Source: Alphaproteobacteria bacterium HGW-Alphaproteobacteria-1
GTDB lineage: Bacteria > Pseudomonadota > Alphaproteobacteria > Rhodobacterales > Rhodobacteraceae
Direction: 5' to 3'
Assembly: GCA_002842985.1 (NCBI GenBank)
Contig: PHEQ01000012.1
Span: 1-64,000 of the forward strand
Length of the DNA stretch: 64,000 nt
This document shows positions 53,560-63,142 of this stretch, piece by piece. Numbering within the stretch: position 1 is the stretch's first letter; each line of letters opens with the position of its first letter. The translations under genes were made by a program, and so were the position numbers. The notes under the pieces are model-generated. The model saw only the letters and a list, made by a program, of their open reading frames with translations. It was not told the DNA's origin and ran no database searches.

Positions 53560-54109
53560 GGCGCACCTCGGTCACTTCGGGGATGTAGTGGCGCAGAAGG
53601 TTCTCGATCCCCATCTTGAGCGTGATGGTGGACGAGGGGCAACCTGCGCAGGCGCCTTGCATGTGTAGGTAGACGACGCCGCGCTCGAATCCGTGAAAGG
53701 TGATGTCGCCGCCATCCTGCGCCACGGCAGGGCGCACCCGGGTATCCAGCAGCTCCTTGATCTGATTGACGATCTCGGAATTTTCGCCGCTATGCTCGGC
53801 ATGGCCCGAGGCACCTCCGCCCTCGCCGGTCATGACAGGCTGGCCGGATTGGTAATGCTCCATGATGGCCCCCAGAATGGCCGGTTTCACATGGTCCCAT
53901 TCGGTCGCCTCGCCCTTTGTGACGGTGACGAAGTCATTGCCGAGAAACACGCCCATGACCCCCGGCACCTTGAAGATGCGCGCCGCCAGCGGCGAGGCAT
54001 CGGCCCCCTCCGCGCTCGGGAAATCGGCCGTGCCGGTGCCAAGCACCGCCTGACCGGGCAGGAACTTGAGCGTGGCCGGGTTGGGGGTGGATTCGGTCTG
54101 GATGAACAT
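53546..54109 (-). CDS. NifU-family Fe-S scaffold/carrier (NFU type)
   Basis: A 187-residue protein with an NFU N-terminal domain (FIQTESTPNPATLKFLPG, residues about 2-90) and a NifU-like C-terminal domain holding the cluster CXXC (GACAGCPSSTITL). It delivers [4Fe-4S] clusters to target enzymes, perhaps including RimO and ThiC encoded nearby. It overlaps tsaB at its 3' end. Confidence 0.92.
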   Translation of the reverse strand: MFIQTESTPNPATLKFLPGQAVLGTGTADFPSAEGADASPLAARIFKVPGVMGVFLGNDFVTVTKGEATEWDHVKPAILGAIMEHYQSGQPVMTGEGGGASGHAEHSGENSEIVNQIKELLDTRVRPAVAQDGGDITFHGFERGVVYLHMQGACAGCPSSTITLKMGIENLLRHYIPEVTEVRPVGI

Positions 54110-54196
54110 GGCAACGCCCCTTCTTGTTCGCTTCTTCAGATATGCGCGCCGAGGTGCCCCGAGTCAAGGTTTGGAACGGTTCTAAACTCTGCCCGC

Positions 54197-54652
54197 TCAG
54201 GTGATCGCCTCAAGCCGTTCCTTGGACAGGTCGCCGGGAACGATGGTGATCGGAACGGGCAGCGTGCCCGCGTTGCGCGTCAGTTGGGTGACGAGCGGTC
54301 CGGGGCCCTTCTTGTTCGACGCGGCCCCAAGAACGAGCACGCCGATTTCCGGGTCGTCCTGCACATGGGCGATGATCTCGGTCGCGGCCTCGCCCTCGCG
54401 GATCACAAGTTCGGGGTCGATGCCCTGCTTGTCACGCATCCATTTGGCGAAGACCTCGAAATGCGCTTCGATACGTTCGCGCGCCTCCTGCCGCATGAGA
54501 TCGCCAACGCCGATCCAGTGATTGAACTCCTCGGGCGCGATCACCGACAGGATCGCCACCCCGCCGCCGGTATGGGCGGCGCGCATCGCGGCGAACCGCA
54601 TGGCATTGAGACATTCGCGGCTGTCGTCGAGCACCACCAGAAACTTGCGCAT
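54197..54652 (-). CDS. Universal stress protein (UspA family)
   Basis: A 151-residue UspA-fold protein: KFLVVLDDSRECLNAMRFA at the start and IGVLVLGAASNKKGPGPLVTQL near residue 105. The ATP-binding G-2X-G-9X-G(S/T) motif is only partly met, so nucleotide binding is uncertain. Transcribed alone between nfu and rimO. Confidence 0.86.
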   Translation of the reverse strand: MRKFLVVLDDSRECLNAMRFAAMRAAHTGGGVAILSVIAPEEFNHWIGVGDLMRQEARERIEAHFEVFAKWMRDKQGIDPELVIREGEAATEIIAHVQDDPEIGVLVLGAASNKKGPGPLVTQLTRNAGTLPVPITIVPGDLSKERLEAIT

Positions 54653-54718
54653 GATCCGATCCCCTCAGGCGCGCATCATGACGCGGAACGCGCGGCAGGG
54701 CAACAGAGGTGATGGGTC

Positions 54719-56092
54719 TCAGACGAGCACGCCCCAGAGGTCATAATCTCCGGCTTCGTCCACTTCGACGGTGACGATATCGCCGACCTTCAGCGCCTCG
54801 GTGCCTTCGTCGATGAAGAGATTGCCGTCGATCTCTGGCGCATCGGCCATGGTGCGGCAGGTGGCAACGCCATCCTCGTCGATATCGTCCACGATCACCG
54901 CTTGTCTGGAGCCAACCTTTGCGGCAAGTTGTTCCACCGAAATGGCCTGCGCCATTTCCATAAAGCGATCCCAGCGTTCCTGCTTGACCTCTTCAGGCAG
55001 TTGATCGGGCAGGGCGTTGGAGCGGGCCCCGGCGACGTTTTCGTATTTGAAGCAGCCCACCCGGTCGAGCTGCGCCTCACCCAGCCAATCCAGAAGTGTC
55101 TGGAATTCGGCCTCGGTCTCGCCGGGATAGCCGACGATGAAGGTCGAGCGCAGGGCGATGTCGGGACAGATGGCGCGCCAGGCCGCGATCTCGTCGAGGG
55201 TGCGCGCGGCCGCTGCGGGCCGCGCCATGCGCCGGAGCGTGTCGGGGTGCGCGTGCTGGAAGGGGATATCGAGATAGGGCAGCACCAGCCCTTCCGCCAT
55301 CAGCGGGATGAGGTCGCGCACATGCGGATAAGGGTAGACATAATGCAGCCGCACCCAGGCGCCGAGCGACCCCAGATCGCGCGCCAGATCGGTGATATGG
55401 GCGCGGTGGCCGTTCGCTTCGGCGTGTTTGATATCGACGCCGTAGGCCGACGTGTCCTGCGATATGACCAGAAGTTCGCGCACGCCGCTTTCAACCAGCT
55501 TTTCAGCCTCGCGGATCACCGCATGGGCGGGGCGGCTGACGAGGCGCCCGCGCATGTCGGGAATGATGCAGAACTTGCACTTGTGGTTGCAACCCTCTGA
55601 AATCTTGAGATAACTGTAATGGCGCGGGCTCAGGCGCACGCCCGAGGCGGGCAGCAGGTCAATGAACGGATCGGGTGCGGGCGGGACCGCCCGATGCACG
55701 GCATCGAGCACCTGTTCGTATTGATGCGGGCCGGTCACGGCCAGAACGCGGGGATGCGCCCCGGTGATGTAATCCGGTTCAGCCCCGAGGCAGCCGGTGA
55801 CGATCACCCGGCCGTTCTCGCGCAGCGCCTCGCCGATGGCCTCAAGGCTCTCGGCCTTGGCGCTGTCGAGAAAGCCGCAGGTGTTGACGATCACCGCATC
55901 GGCCCCGGCATAATCGGGCGAGATGCCGTAGCCCTCGGCGCGCAGCCGCGTGAGGATGCGTTCGCTGTCCACAAGCGCCTTGGGACAGCCGAGAGAGACC
56001 ATCCCGATCCTCGGCTGACCCTCGCGGGCGATCTCGGGCAGGCGCGCGCGCGGAGCAAGGTCGGGGCGAAGATCAGGCGGGTTTTGAGACAT
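54719..56092 (-). CDS. rimO: Ribosomal protein S12 methylthiotransferase RimO
   Basis: RimO adds a methylthio group to Asp of ribosomal protein S12. The 457-residue protein has the UPF0004 domain ([17 protein letters not shown]), radical-SAM motif C-X3-C-X2-C in CNHKCKFC, and a C-terminal TRAM domain ending in DLWGVLV. ATG 56092 is chosen over the upstream frame because it opens the typical [10 protein letters not shown]-terminus. Two Fe-S clusters are expected. Confidence 0.94.
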   Translation of the reverse strand: MSQNPPDLRPDLAPRARLPEIAREGQPRIGMVSLGCPKALVDSERILTRLRAEGYGISPDYAGADAVIVNTCGFLDSAKAESLEAIGEALRENGRVIVTGCLGAEPDYITGAHPRVLAVTGPHQYEQVLDAVHRAVPPAPDPFIDLLPASGVRLSPRHYSYLKISEGCNHKCKFCIIPDMRGRLVSRPAHAVIREAEKLVESGVRELLVISQDTSAYGVDIKHAEANGHRAHITDLARDLGSLGAWVRLHYVYPYPHVRDLIPLMAEGLVLPYLDIPFQHAHPDTLRRMARPAAAARTLDEIAAWRAICPDIALRSTFIVGYPGETEAEFQTLLDWLGEAQLDRVGCFKYENVAGARSNALPDQLPEEVKQERWDRFMEMAQAISVEQLAAKVGSRQAVIVDDIDEDGVATCRTMADAPEIDGNLFIDEGTEALKVGDIVTVEVDEAGDYDLWGVLV

Positions 56093-56196
56093 GAGGCGCG
56101 ATATAGCGGTCACGACTGTGCGCGGGAAGGGCAAAAGCGGTTGCCGTCCGGCGCGCGTGCGCCCTAGACTCGGGTTCTGACAGCGGGAGGTATCTC

Positions 56197-58140
56197 ATGA
56201 GGTGGATCGTGCGGTTGATAGGGTTGGTGGTGGTGCTCGCGGCCTTCGTGCTGGGGGCGCTCTTCTTTCTGCCCGGAGAGCGGATCGCGCGAATCGCAGC
56301 CGAGCAGATCACACGCGCGACGGGTCGCACCGTCACCATGAGCGGCGAGACGCGGCTGAGCCTTTATCCGGTGCTCGGCGTCTCGACCGGGGCGGTGGAG
56401 ATCGCCAATGCGGCGTGGTCGGACAAGGGCCCGATGTTGCGCGCCGAAAGCTTCAAGCTGGGGGTCGATCCCAGGGTGCTCTGGGGCGGGGATATCCGCA
56501 TCACCGGGCTGGAGGCCGTCAACCCCGAGATCCGGCTGGAGCGCGCCGCCGACGGGCGCGTGAACTGGGAGCTCGGTGTCGAGGGGGTCGCGCCTTCGGG
56601 GCAGTCCGAGGCGGGCACGCCTGCGCGATCCACGCGGCTCGGACTGACGCTCGACCGGGCGCTGATCACCGGCGCGCGGCTCTCGCTCATCGATCACGGC
56701 ACCGGCGAGGTGCAGGAAATCTCCGATCTCGATCTCGATCTGCGCTGGCCAGACTATGACGGCACGGCGACGCTGAAAGCCTCGTTCCGGCGTGGCGGCG
56801 GGCCGGTGGCGATCTCGGGTCATCTGGACGAGGTGGGCGCGTTTCTCGATGGCGGGGTGACCGGGGTTTCGGCCACGCTCTCGGCGGGGGGCGGCTCTGT
56901 GGCCTTCGCCGGGCGCGCGGGGCTGCGCCCAGAGGCGCAGGGGCGGCTTGATCTCGATATCGGCGACACGGGCGCGTTTCTGGCGGCGCTTGGCGTCGGC
57001 GGCGTGGATCTGCCGCAGACCCTCGGGCAGAGCATCAAGGGCCGTGCCGATCTCACGGTGACCGAGGGCACGCAGGTGGCGGTGCGCGACATGGCGCTTG
57101 GCCTTGGCGGCAACAGCCTGAGCGGGGCTCTCGATCTTGACCTTTCGGGCGATGTGCCGCGCTTCAACGCGCAACTGAACGCCGGTGCGCTCGATCTGTC
57201 GAAACTGGCCGGGGCGGATCAGGCCGGCGGAGGTAGCGGCAGCGCCTCGGGCTGGTCAACCGAGCGGATCGACGCAAGCGGGCTGGCGGCGGCGAATGGC
57301 GAGATGGCCCTTGTCGCCGAGAGCGTCGATCTGGGCGATCTGAAGCTGGGCAAGACCCGCGCGCTCATGACACTCGATCGGTCGCGCGCGGTGTTCGAAT
57401 TGCGCGAGGTGCGCGCCTATGACGGGCTGGTGACCGGCGAGTTTGTCGTCAACAACCGTTCGGGCCTTTCGGTGGGGGGCACGACGCGGGCCGAGGGGAT
57501 CAACCTCGAGCGGTTCCTGGCCGATGCGATGGGGATCACGCGGTTTGCCGCGAGCGCCTCGGGCGAGGTGAGTTTCCTCGGCGCGGGCGCGTCGGTCGAT
57601 GCGATCATGAAGAGCCTGAGCGGCAAGGGGCGCGCGGCGACAGGGCGCGGCGTGATCTCGGGCTTTGATCTCGACCGGCTGATGCGCGCGGGCGATGTCA
57701 CCGGCGGCACCACGATATTCGATGCGATGAGCGCGAGTTTCACCATGGAGGGCGGCAACCTCCTCAATCAGGATCTGGCGATGAAACTGCCGCTTGCCCG
57801 CGCCGAAGGCCGGGGGCGCATCGGGCTTGGGGCGCGCGATATCGACTATCGCTTTACCCCGGTTCTGCTCGAGGGGGAAACCACGCGCGGGTTTGCCATT
57901 CCGGTGCGGATAAAGGGGTCCTGGGACAACCCGAGGATCACGCCCGATCTGGAAAAGGCGATTGAGATGAACCTCAAGGCAGAGCGCGAGGCACTTGAGA
58001 AGGAGGCCGAGCAACGGCTCGAGCGCGAGGTGCAGCAGCGGCTTGGCGTCACCCCCGAGGCGGGCCAGAGCACGCAGGACGCGATCCAGCAGAAGATCGA
58101 GGACAAGGCAATCAAGAAGCTGCGCAAGCTTTTCGACTGA
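56197..58140 (+). CDS. AsmA-family protein
   Basis: A 647-residue protein with one N-terminal membrane helix (IVRLIGLVVVLAAFVLGALFF) and a long beta-rich periplasmic body, the AsmA/YhdP layout. AsmA-like proteins are thought to move phospholipid between membranes. The C-terminal 60 residues form a charged helical tail (LKAEREALEKEAEQRLEREV). GGGAGG precedes the start. Confidence 0.88.
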   Translation: MRWIVRLIGLVVVLAAFVLGALFFLPGERIARIAAEQITRATGRTVTMSGETRLSLYPVLGVSTGAVEIANAAWSDKGPMLRAESFKLGVDPRVLWGGDIRITGLEAVNPEIRLERAADGRVNWELGVEGVAPSGQSEAGTPARSTRLGLTLDRALITGARLSLIDHGTGEVQEISDLDLDLRWPDYDGTATLKASFRRGGGPVAISGHLDEVGAFLDGGVTGVSATLSAGGGSVAFAGRAGLRPEAQGRLDLDIGDTGAFLAALGVGGVDLPQTLGQSIKGRADLTVTEGTQVAVRDMALGLGGNSLSGALDLDLSGDVPRFNAQLNAGALDLSKLAGADQAGGGSGSASGWSTERIDASGLAAANGEMALVAESVDLGDLKLGKTRALMTLDRSRAVFELREVRAYDGLVTGEFVVNNRSGLSVGGTTRAEGINLERFLADAMGITRFAASASGEVSFLGAGASVDAIMKSLSGKGRAATGRGVISGFDLDRLMRAGDVTGGTTIFDAMSASFTMEGGNLLNQDLAMKLPLARAEGRGRIGLGARDIDYRFTPVLLEGETTRGFAIPVRIKGSWDNPRITPDLEKAIEMNLKAEREALEKEAEQRLEREVQQRLGVTPEAGQSTQDAIQQKIEDKAIKKLRKLFD

Positions 58141-58147
58141 GGGGCGG

Positions 58148-58173
58148 GATTTGAGTATTTTCAGAACGATGAA
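58148..58173. repeat. 26-base intergenic repeat, copy 2
   Basis: GATTTGAGTATTTT followed by CAGAACGATGAA, differing from the copy at 29448-29473 by two bases. It fills most of the 45-base gap between the AsmA and methyltransferase genes. Confidence 0.6.
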
Positions 58174-58185
58174 ACGGGGCGCGCA

Positions 58186-59382
58186 ATGAGCGGGGTCCGC
58201 GCGCAATACGAGGCCTATCCCTATCCGGCGCGCGACCCGGAGGAGGAGCGCAAGCGGCTCATCACCGGCTCGCCCTCGCATGTGCTGGAGGTGGATCATT
58301 TCGTGTTTCAGGGCGCGCGCGACTGGTCAAGGCCCTTGCGCGTGCTGGTGGCGGGGGGCGGCACCGGCGACGGGCTCGTTCAACTGGCGCAGCAGATCGC
58401 GGATGCCGGGCGGGTGGCCGAAATCACCTATCTCGACCTCTCGACCGCGTCGCGCAAGATCGCCGAGGCGCGGGCGCGCGTGCGGGGGCTGAGCGGGATC
58501 CGCTTTGTCACCGGCAGCCTGCTGGAGGCCGCAGGGCATGGCGAATTCGATTATATCGACTGCTGCGGGGTGCTGCATCATCTGCCCGACCCGGGCGCGG
58601 GGTTTCGCGCGCTGCTGGCGGCGCTGGCGCCGGGGGGGGGCATGGGTTTCATGGTCTATGCGCCCTATGGCCGGTCGGGCGTCTACCCGTTGCAGGAGGC
58701 GTTCGGAACCCTCTTCGAGGGCATGGCCCCCGAGGCGCGGCTGAGGGCGGCGAAGACACTGGTGGCGGGCTTGCCCGAGGGGCATCCCTTTGCCTGCAAT
58801 CCCAATCTGGGCGATCACAAGACAAGCGACGCGGGGTTCTATGACCTGCTGTTGCACAGTCAGGACCGGGCCTTTGACGTGGCGGCGCTGGTGGCGATGC
58901 TGGAGCAGACAGGCTGGCACCTGTCGGGCTTCACCATGCCCGCGCTTTACGATCTGGCGCGGATCACCGATGTGCCCGCCCATCTGGACCCGGTAGCGTG
59001 CATGGCGGTGGCCGAGAAGCTCAACGGCACCATAAAGACCCATGTGGGCTATGCCGTGCGCCGCAGTGAGGCGCGCGGCCCGGCCAAGGGCTCCAACCGG
59101 GCGCTGGTGCCGCATCTCAAGGGCGTGCGCGCCGTCGATCTGGCACACGCGGTGGCGACGGGGCAAGGCCCGAAGCTGGGTTTCGGCGGGCTGAACGCGC
59201 GCCTGGCGCTGCCGCGCGAGGCCGCGCGCCTCATTGCCGCCGTGGACGGGCGGCGCAGCCTGAGCGAGATCGCCACCGCGACGGGCACCGATCCGTTGGC
59301 AATGGGGGCGCTCTGGGCGCGGATCGAGCGCGCGTTGGGCGATTACGGGCTGATGCTCTATTCCTCGATCCTGCGGCGCTGA
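58186..59382 (+). CDS. SAM-dependent class I methyltransferase with extra C-terminal domain
   Basis: A 398-residue protein. It begins QYEAYPYPARDPEEE and has a SAM site LRVLVAGGGTGDGL (residues about 48-60) and IDCCGVLHHLPDP. The last 90 residues read LIAAVDGRRSLSEIATATG, resembling a PqqD-like or winged-helix domain. The methyl acceptor is unknown. Its last 25 bases overlap the convergent oxidoreductase gene. Confidence 0.82.
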   Translation: MSGVRAQYEAYPYPARDPEEERKRLITGSPSHVLEVDHFVFQGARDWSRPLRVLVAGGGTGDGLVQLAQQIADAGRVAEITYLDLSTASRKIAEARARVRGLSGIRFVTGSLLEAAGHGEFDYIDCCGVLHHLPDPGAGFRALLAALAPGGGMGFMVYAPYGRSGVYPLQEAFGTLFEGMAPEARLRAAKTLVAGLPEGHPFACNPNLGDHKTSDAGFYDLLLHSQDRAFDVAALVAMLEQTGWHLSGFTMPALYDLARITDVPAHLDPVACMAVAEKLNGTIKTHVGYAVRRSEARGPAKGSNRALVPHLKGVRAVDLAHAVATGQGPKLGFGGLNARLALPREAARLIAAVDGRRSLSEIATATGTDPLAMGALWARIERALGDYGLMLYSSILRR

Positions 59383-60524
59383 ACCATGGTGAGGGCAAAG
59401 CGCGGCAGACGCGCCGCGACACGCCACAGGATGCCCGAATACTCCGCCTCGCCCGCCATCTGCGCAAGAAACATCCGCCGCAACGTTGTGGAGCGCGCGA
59501 AGGCATGGGCAAAGGCCGGTTCGGTTGCGGGCAGATAGAGGAGTGGGCGCAGGAGCCGGGCCATGCGCAAATCGCGATGCAGCGGACGCAGCGCCGCGCG
59601 ATACCGCGCAAGAGCCGTCTCTGGCTGGCCCTCGCCGAGCGCGTCGATGGCCGCCAGCGCGGCCATGCCGCCGCTGGCCATGGCGTGACCGATCCCCTCG
59701 CCGGTGATCGGATCGACGAGCCCCGCCGCGTCACCTGCAAGCAGGACCGCGCCGCGACCGGGACGGGCGCGCACGTCGCCAAAGGGCAGGAACTGGCCCT
59801 TGAAACGGGCCTCGGGAACCTTCAGTCCAAGCAGGTCGCAATAGGCGGCCATGGCGCGTTTCAGGTCGGGATTTTTTCCGAGAATGCCGCCCACGCCGAT
59901 CGTGGTCGAGTGCCGCTTGGGGAAGGCCCAGCCATAGCCCCACCGCGCGGCGGCAAGGTCGATGCGGACGGTGTCGTGCGGCAGGTGAGGGGCCTCCGCC
60001 TCGATCTCGAGGCCAAAGCCGATACGCGCGCGATCAAAACTCTGGCCGAAAAGCGCGCGCGCGATCTGGCTGTTGACCCCGTCCGCGCCGATCAGAACCC
60101 CGTAGCCGAGCACCGGACCGGAGGCGAGGGTGAGGTTGCGCGCGCCCGTGTCGAGCGCGGCCACGCCCTGCCCGGTGAAATCCTGCGCCCCGGCGCCAAG
60201 TGCCTGCGCGCAAAGTGCCGCATCCATCTCGCGGCGCATGGTGGCGCAGAGCGGGGGCGCATCGGCGATGACCCCGGCGGGGCGGCCGCGATGGTGGAAC
60301 GCCACCACTGTCTTGCGCTCATCGGGGGCAAAGGGCATGGGGTGTCCGAAGATATCGGCATAGTGCGCGCGCGCCCGGCCCGTCACGAGGCCGCCGCAGA
60401 GCTTGTCGCGCGGAAAGGTCTTGCGGTCGACGAGGGCCACGGACAGCCCCGCGCGCGCCGCGCGGAACGCCGCCGCAGCACCCGCGGGCCCCGCCCCCAC
60501 CACGATCACGTCAAAACGCGCCAT
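59358..60524 (-). CDS. Geranylgeranyl-reductase-family FAD oxidoreductase
   Basis: A 388-residue flavoprotein: FAD-binding GXGXXG in IVVGAGPAGAAAAF (residues 9-22), DKLCGGLVT near 40 and GDAAGLVDPITGEGI near 270, the geranylgeranyl reductase set. It reduces isoprenoid or related double bonds; with no photosynthesis genes in view, a chlorophyll role is not implied. It is downstream of the Lrp gene. Confidence 0.86.
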   Translation of the reverse strand: MARFDVIVVGAGPAGAAAAFRAARAGLSVALVDRKTFPRDKLCGGLVTGRARAHYADIFGHPMPFAPDERKTVVAFHHRGRPAGVIADAPPLCATMRREMDAALCAQALGAGAQDFTGQGVAALDTGARNLTLASGPVLGYGVLIGADGVNSQIARALFGQSFDRARIGFGLEIEAEAPHLPHDTVRIDLAAARWGYGWAFPKRHSTTIGVGGILGKNPDLKRAMAAYCDLLGLKVPEARFKGQFLPFGDVRARPGRGAVLLAGDAAGLVDPITGEGIGHAMASGGMAALAAIDALGEGQPETALARYRAALRPLHRDLRMARLLRPLLYLPATEPAFAHAFARSTTLRRMFLAQMAGEAEYSGILWRVAARLPRFALTMVQRRRIEE

Positions 60525-60529
60525 CCCCC

Positions 60530-60985
60530 TCAGACCTCGGGCAGCGCGTCGCGCCGGATCATGGTGCGCAGGGCAAAGCTTGATCGCAGCGCACGGATAC
60601 CAGGTGTCTGCATCAGGCCATCCTCGAGAAACCGATCAAACGATGTCAGGTCGGCGGCCACCACGCGCAGGAGAATATCGCGCGTGCCGGTCATGAGGTA
60701 GCATTCCATCACCTCGTCGAAGCGCCGCAGCCGGTCCTCGAAGGCGCGGATTGCGTCGCGGCTGTGATGGTCAAGCTCGACGAAAACGAAGATGTTGAGC
60801 GGCAGGCCGAGTCGCGCCTGATCGACGCGCGCGCCATAGCCGGTGATCACGCCATCGGTCTCGAGCCGGGCGATGCGGCGCGCGAGCGGGGTTGGCGAAA
60901 GCCCGACCTCGGTCGAGAGATCGGCGAGACGCGCGCGCCCGTCGCGTTGCAGCGCCGCCACGATCTTGCGGTCGATCCTGTCCAT
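60530..60985 (-). CDS. Lrp/AsnC-family transcriptional regulator
   Basis: A 151-residue regulator with an N-terminal helix-turn-helix (MDRIDRKIVAALQRDGRARLADLS) and a C-terminal amino-acid-sensing RAM domain (CYLMTGTRDILLRVV). ATG 60985 is preceded by GGAGAA; the frame to 61123 is not used. It diverges from the amino-acid dehydrogenase across 119 bases and is its probable regulator, as in bkd and ldh systems. Confidence 0.9.
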   Translation of the reverse strand: MDRIDRKIVAALQRDGRARLADLSTEVGLSPTPLARRIARLETDGVITGYGARVDQARLGLPLNIFVFVELDHHSRDAIRAFEDRLRRFDEVMECYLMTGTRDILLRVVAADLTSFDRFLEDGLMQTPGIRALRSSFALRTMIRRDALPEV

Positions 60986-61104
60986 CTTTTCCAATTCTCC
61001 GGGCCTTCTTGGCGGAAATCCCCAAAACTCACGCCGAATTGAGCAAGGTTTGCAGTTTTTCGGCGCTGCTTTGCTTCTACCTTCAATGGAAGGAGGATTC
61101 CACC

Positions 61105-62151
61105 ATGCTGACACGTCTGGCATCTGCCACCCACGAAGAAGTTTACCGCGTCGAGGATCGCGAAAGCGGCCTCTGCGGGTTCATCGCGCTGCATTCCACC
61201 CGGCTTGGGCCGGCGGCGGGCGGCCTCAGGATGCGCGCCTATGACAGCGAGGAGGCCGCGCTTGCCGATGTGCTGAACCTCTCGCGCGGCATGAGCTACA
61301 AGAACGCGGCCGCCGGTCTGCCGCTTGGCGGTGGCAAGGCGGTGATCATGGGCGATGCGGCGCGCGACAAGACGCAAGCGCTGCTGCGCGCGATGGGGCG
61401 GGCCATCGATGCGCTTGGCGGGCGTTACTGGACCGCAGAGGATATGGGCATGTCGCCAGAGGACATGGCCGAAATCGCACGTGCGACGCGGTTCGTGGCC
61501 GGGCTCGACAGCGGCGCACATGCCAGCGGCGATCCCTCGCCGGTGACGGCGCGGGGCGTGCTGGGGGCGATGCGCGCAGGCGCGGCGCGGCTCTGGGGCA
61601 GGGATGATCTGAGCGGGCGCACGGTCGCGGTGCAGGGGCTGGGCCACGTCGGCTGGCACCTGTGCCGGTTGCTCGACGAGGCGGGGGCGCGGCTGATCGT
61701 GGCGGATATGGACCCGGTGCGCGTGGCCGAGACGGTGCGTGCCTTTGGCGCGCGGGAGGTGCCGCCCGCCACCATTCACGCGGTCGAGACGGACGTGTTC
61801 GCGCCCTGCGCCATCGGTGGGATCCTCAACGCGGCCAACATCCCCGATATCCGCGCGAGAATGGTCTGCGGCGCGGCCAACAACCAGCTTGCCACGCCCG
61901 AGGATGCGAACGCGCTCCATGCGCGGGGCATTCTTTACCTGCCCGATTACGTGGCCAATGGCGGCGGGATCATCAACGTGGCTGCCGAGATCCTGCGCAT
62001 CGGCGACCGGGCGCCATGGGTCGAGGAACGGCTTGCCGCGATGCGCGCCACGATGGAGCGGCTGCTGGCGCGGGCGGCGGGCGAGGGGACAAGCCCCGCG
62101 CCAATGGCCGACCGCATGGTCGAGGAGACCCTGCTGGCGCGTGCGGGATGA
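61105..62151 (+). CDS. Leu/Glu/Phe/Val-type amino-acid dehydrogenase
   Basis: A 348-residue NAD-dependent dehydrogenase that oxidatively deaminates a hydrophobic amino acid. The catalytic-Lys motif is GLPLGGGKAVI (near residue 75), followed by TAEDMG and the Rossmann GLGHVG near 175. The size matches leucine dehydrogenase rather than hexameric GDH. AAGGAGG precedes ATG 61105. Divergent from Lrp; probably makes branched-chain 2-oxo acids from amino acids. Confidence 0.88.
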   Translation: MLTRLASATHEEVYRVEDRESGLCGFIALHSTRLGPAAGGLRMRAYDSEEAALADVLNLSRGMSYKNAAAGLPLGGGKAVIMGDAARDKTQALLRAMGRAIDALGGRYWTAEDMGMSPEDMAEIARATRFVAGLDSGAHASGDPSPVTARGVLGAMRAGAARLWGRDDLSGRTVAVQGLGHVGWHLCRLLDEAGARLIVADMDPVRVAETVRAFGAREVPPATIHAVETDVFAPCAIGGILNAANIPDIRARMVCGAANNQLATPEDANALHARGILYLPDYVANGGGIINVAAEILRIGDRAPWVEERLAAMRATMERLLARAAGEGTSPAPMADRMVEETLLARAG

Positions 62152-62206
62152 ATTGAGAGGCGGGCGCGGCTCTGTTAGGCTGACGGCGCACGCCGGAGGT
62201 TTTGCC

Positions 62207-63136
62207 ATGCGCCTGCTCTCGATACTCGGACTTTTGACCGCCCTTGTCGGTCCGGCGGCGGCAGCGGAGGTGCCGCTGAGCGAGCGCGTCACTCTGGCCC
62301 ATGGCAGCTATGACATCGGTGGCGGCATGACCGTGGCGGCGGAGTTGCGGCGCACGGCGCGGGGCGGCACCGCGCTGTGCGGGGTCTGGGCGGAAAGCGC
62401 GGCGCTTGCCGCCGTGACCATGGGAGAGGCGCGCCAGAGCCTGTCCCTGGCCACGGTCTATGTGGACGGGCGGCGAATCGCGCAGGATCTGGGCTTCATG
62501 CCGAAGGTCGCACCGCGCCTCGATTATGCGGGCGCGCCCGCACGGTGCCGGGCGGTCGATCTGCCCTGGCGCGCGGGGCTTGTGCCCGAGGTGTTCCTGC
62601 CGCGCCGGACGATCCAGCCGGGAAACCGCGACACGCTCGGCAATCGGGTGGTGTTTCGCCAGACCGGCACGGGTGCGATGAGCGGCGCGCTCGAGGTGAT
62701 CCCGCTGCTGCGCCGCCAGATCGGAACGGTGCCGCTGTCGCCGCTGGCGACGGTGGTGGACGGGCGTTACAGCAGCGGCGGCGGGCTGCGACTGGCCGCC
62801 GAGATCGTGGCGGTGAACGGAGAGGCCGCGCTTTGTGGCGCGTGGTCGGACCTGCCGGGGCAGTTGGCGCAGACCGAACCGCTGGGGCGCGCGGTTCTCG
62901 CGGCGGCGGCTGTGACACTCGGGCGGCAGCGTCTCGATGTCGATCCGGGCGCGTTCCGGCGGGTGCGGGCGCGGGGCGATTACACGGGTGCCACGGCGAA
63001 TTGTCTTGCCACCGGGCTGCGCTGGACGCCCGAGGTTGGGCGCGCGCGGCTTGGCATCGCCTTGCCAAGCCTTGTGGTCTATCGCAACACCACGCCAAGG
63101 GGCGCGCAGGTCATCCGGTTTGCCCCGCGCGGCTGA
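62207..63136 (+). CDS. Secreted protein with two tandem uncharacterised domains
   Basis: A 309-residue protein with a signal peptide (GPAAAAEVPL). The mature part holds two related halves: GGGMTVAAELRRT...ALCGVWAE...CRAVDLPWRAG and GGGLRLAAEIVAV...ALCGAWSD...CLATGLRWTPE. Each half has the same two Cys (in ALCG and before the second W), likely one disulfide per domain. No known family is recognised. ATG 62207 follows GGAGG; the start opens a normal signal peptide. Confidence 0.74.
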   Translation: MRLLSILGLLTALVGPAAAAEVPLSERVTLAHGSYDIGGGMTVAAELRRTARGGTALCGVWAESAALAAVTMGEARQSLSLATVYVDGRRIAQDLGFMPKVAPRLDYAGAPARCRAVDLPWRAGLVPEVFLPRRTIQPGNRDTLGNRVVFRQTGTGAMSGALEVIPLLRRQIGTVPLSPLATVVDGRYSSGGGLRLAAEIVAVNGEAALCGAWSDLPGQLAQTEPLGRAVLAAAAVTLGRQRLDVDPGAFRRVRARGDYTGATANCLATGLRWTPEVGRARLGIALPSLVVYRNTTPRGAQVIRFAPRG

Positions 63137-63142
63137 GGCCGC

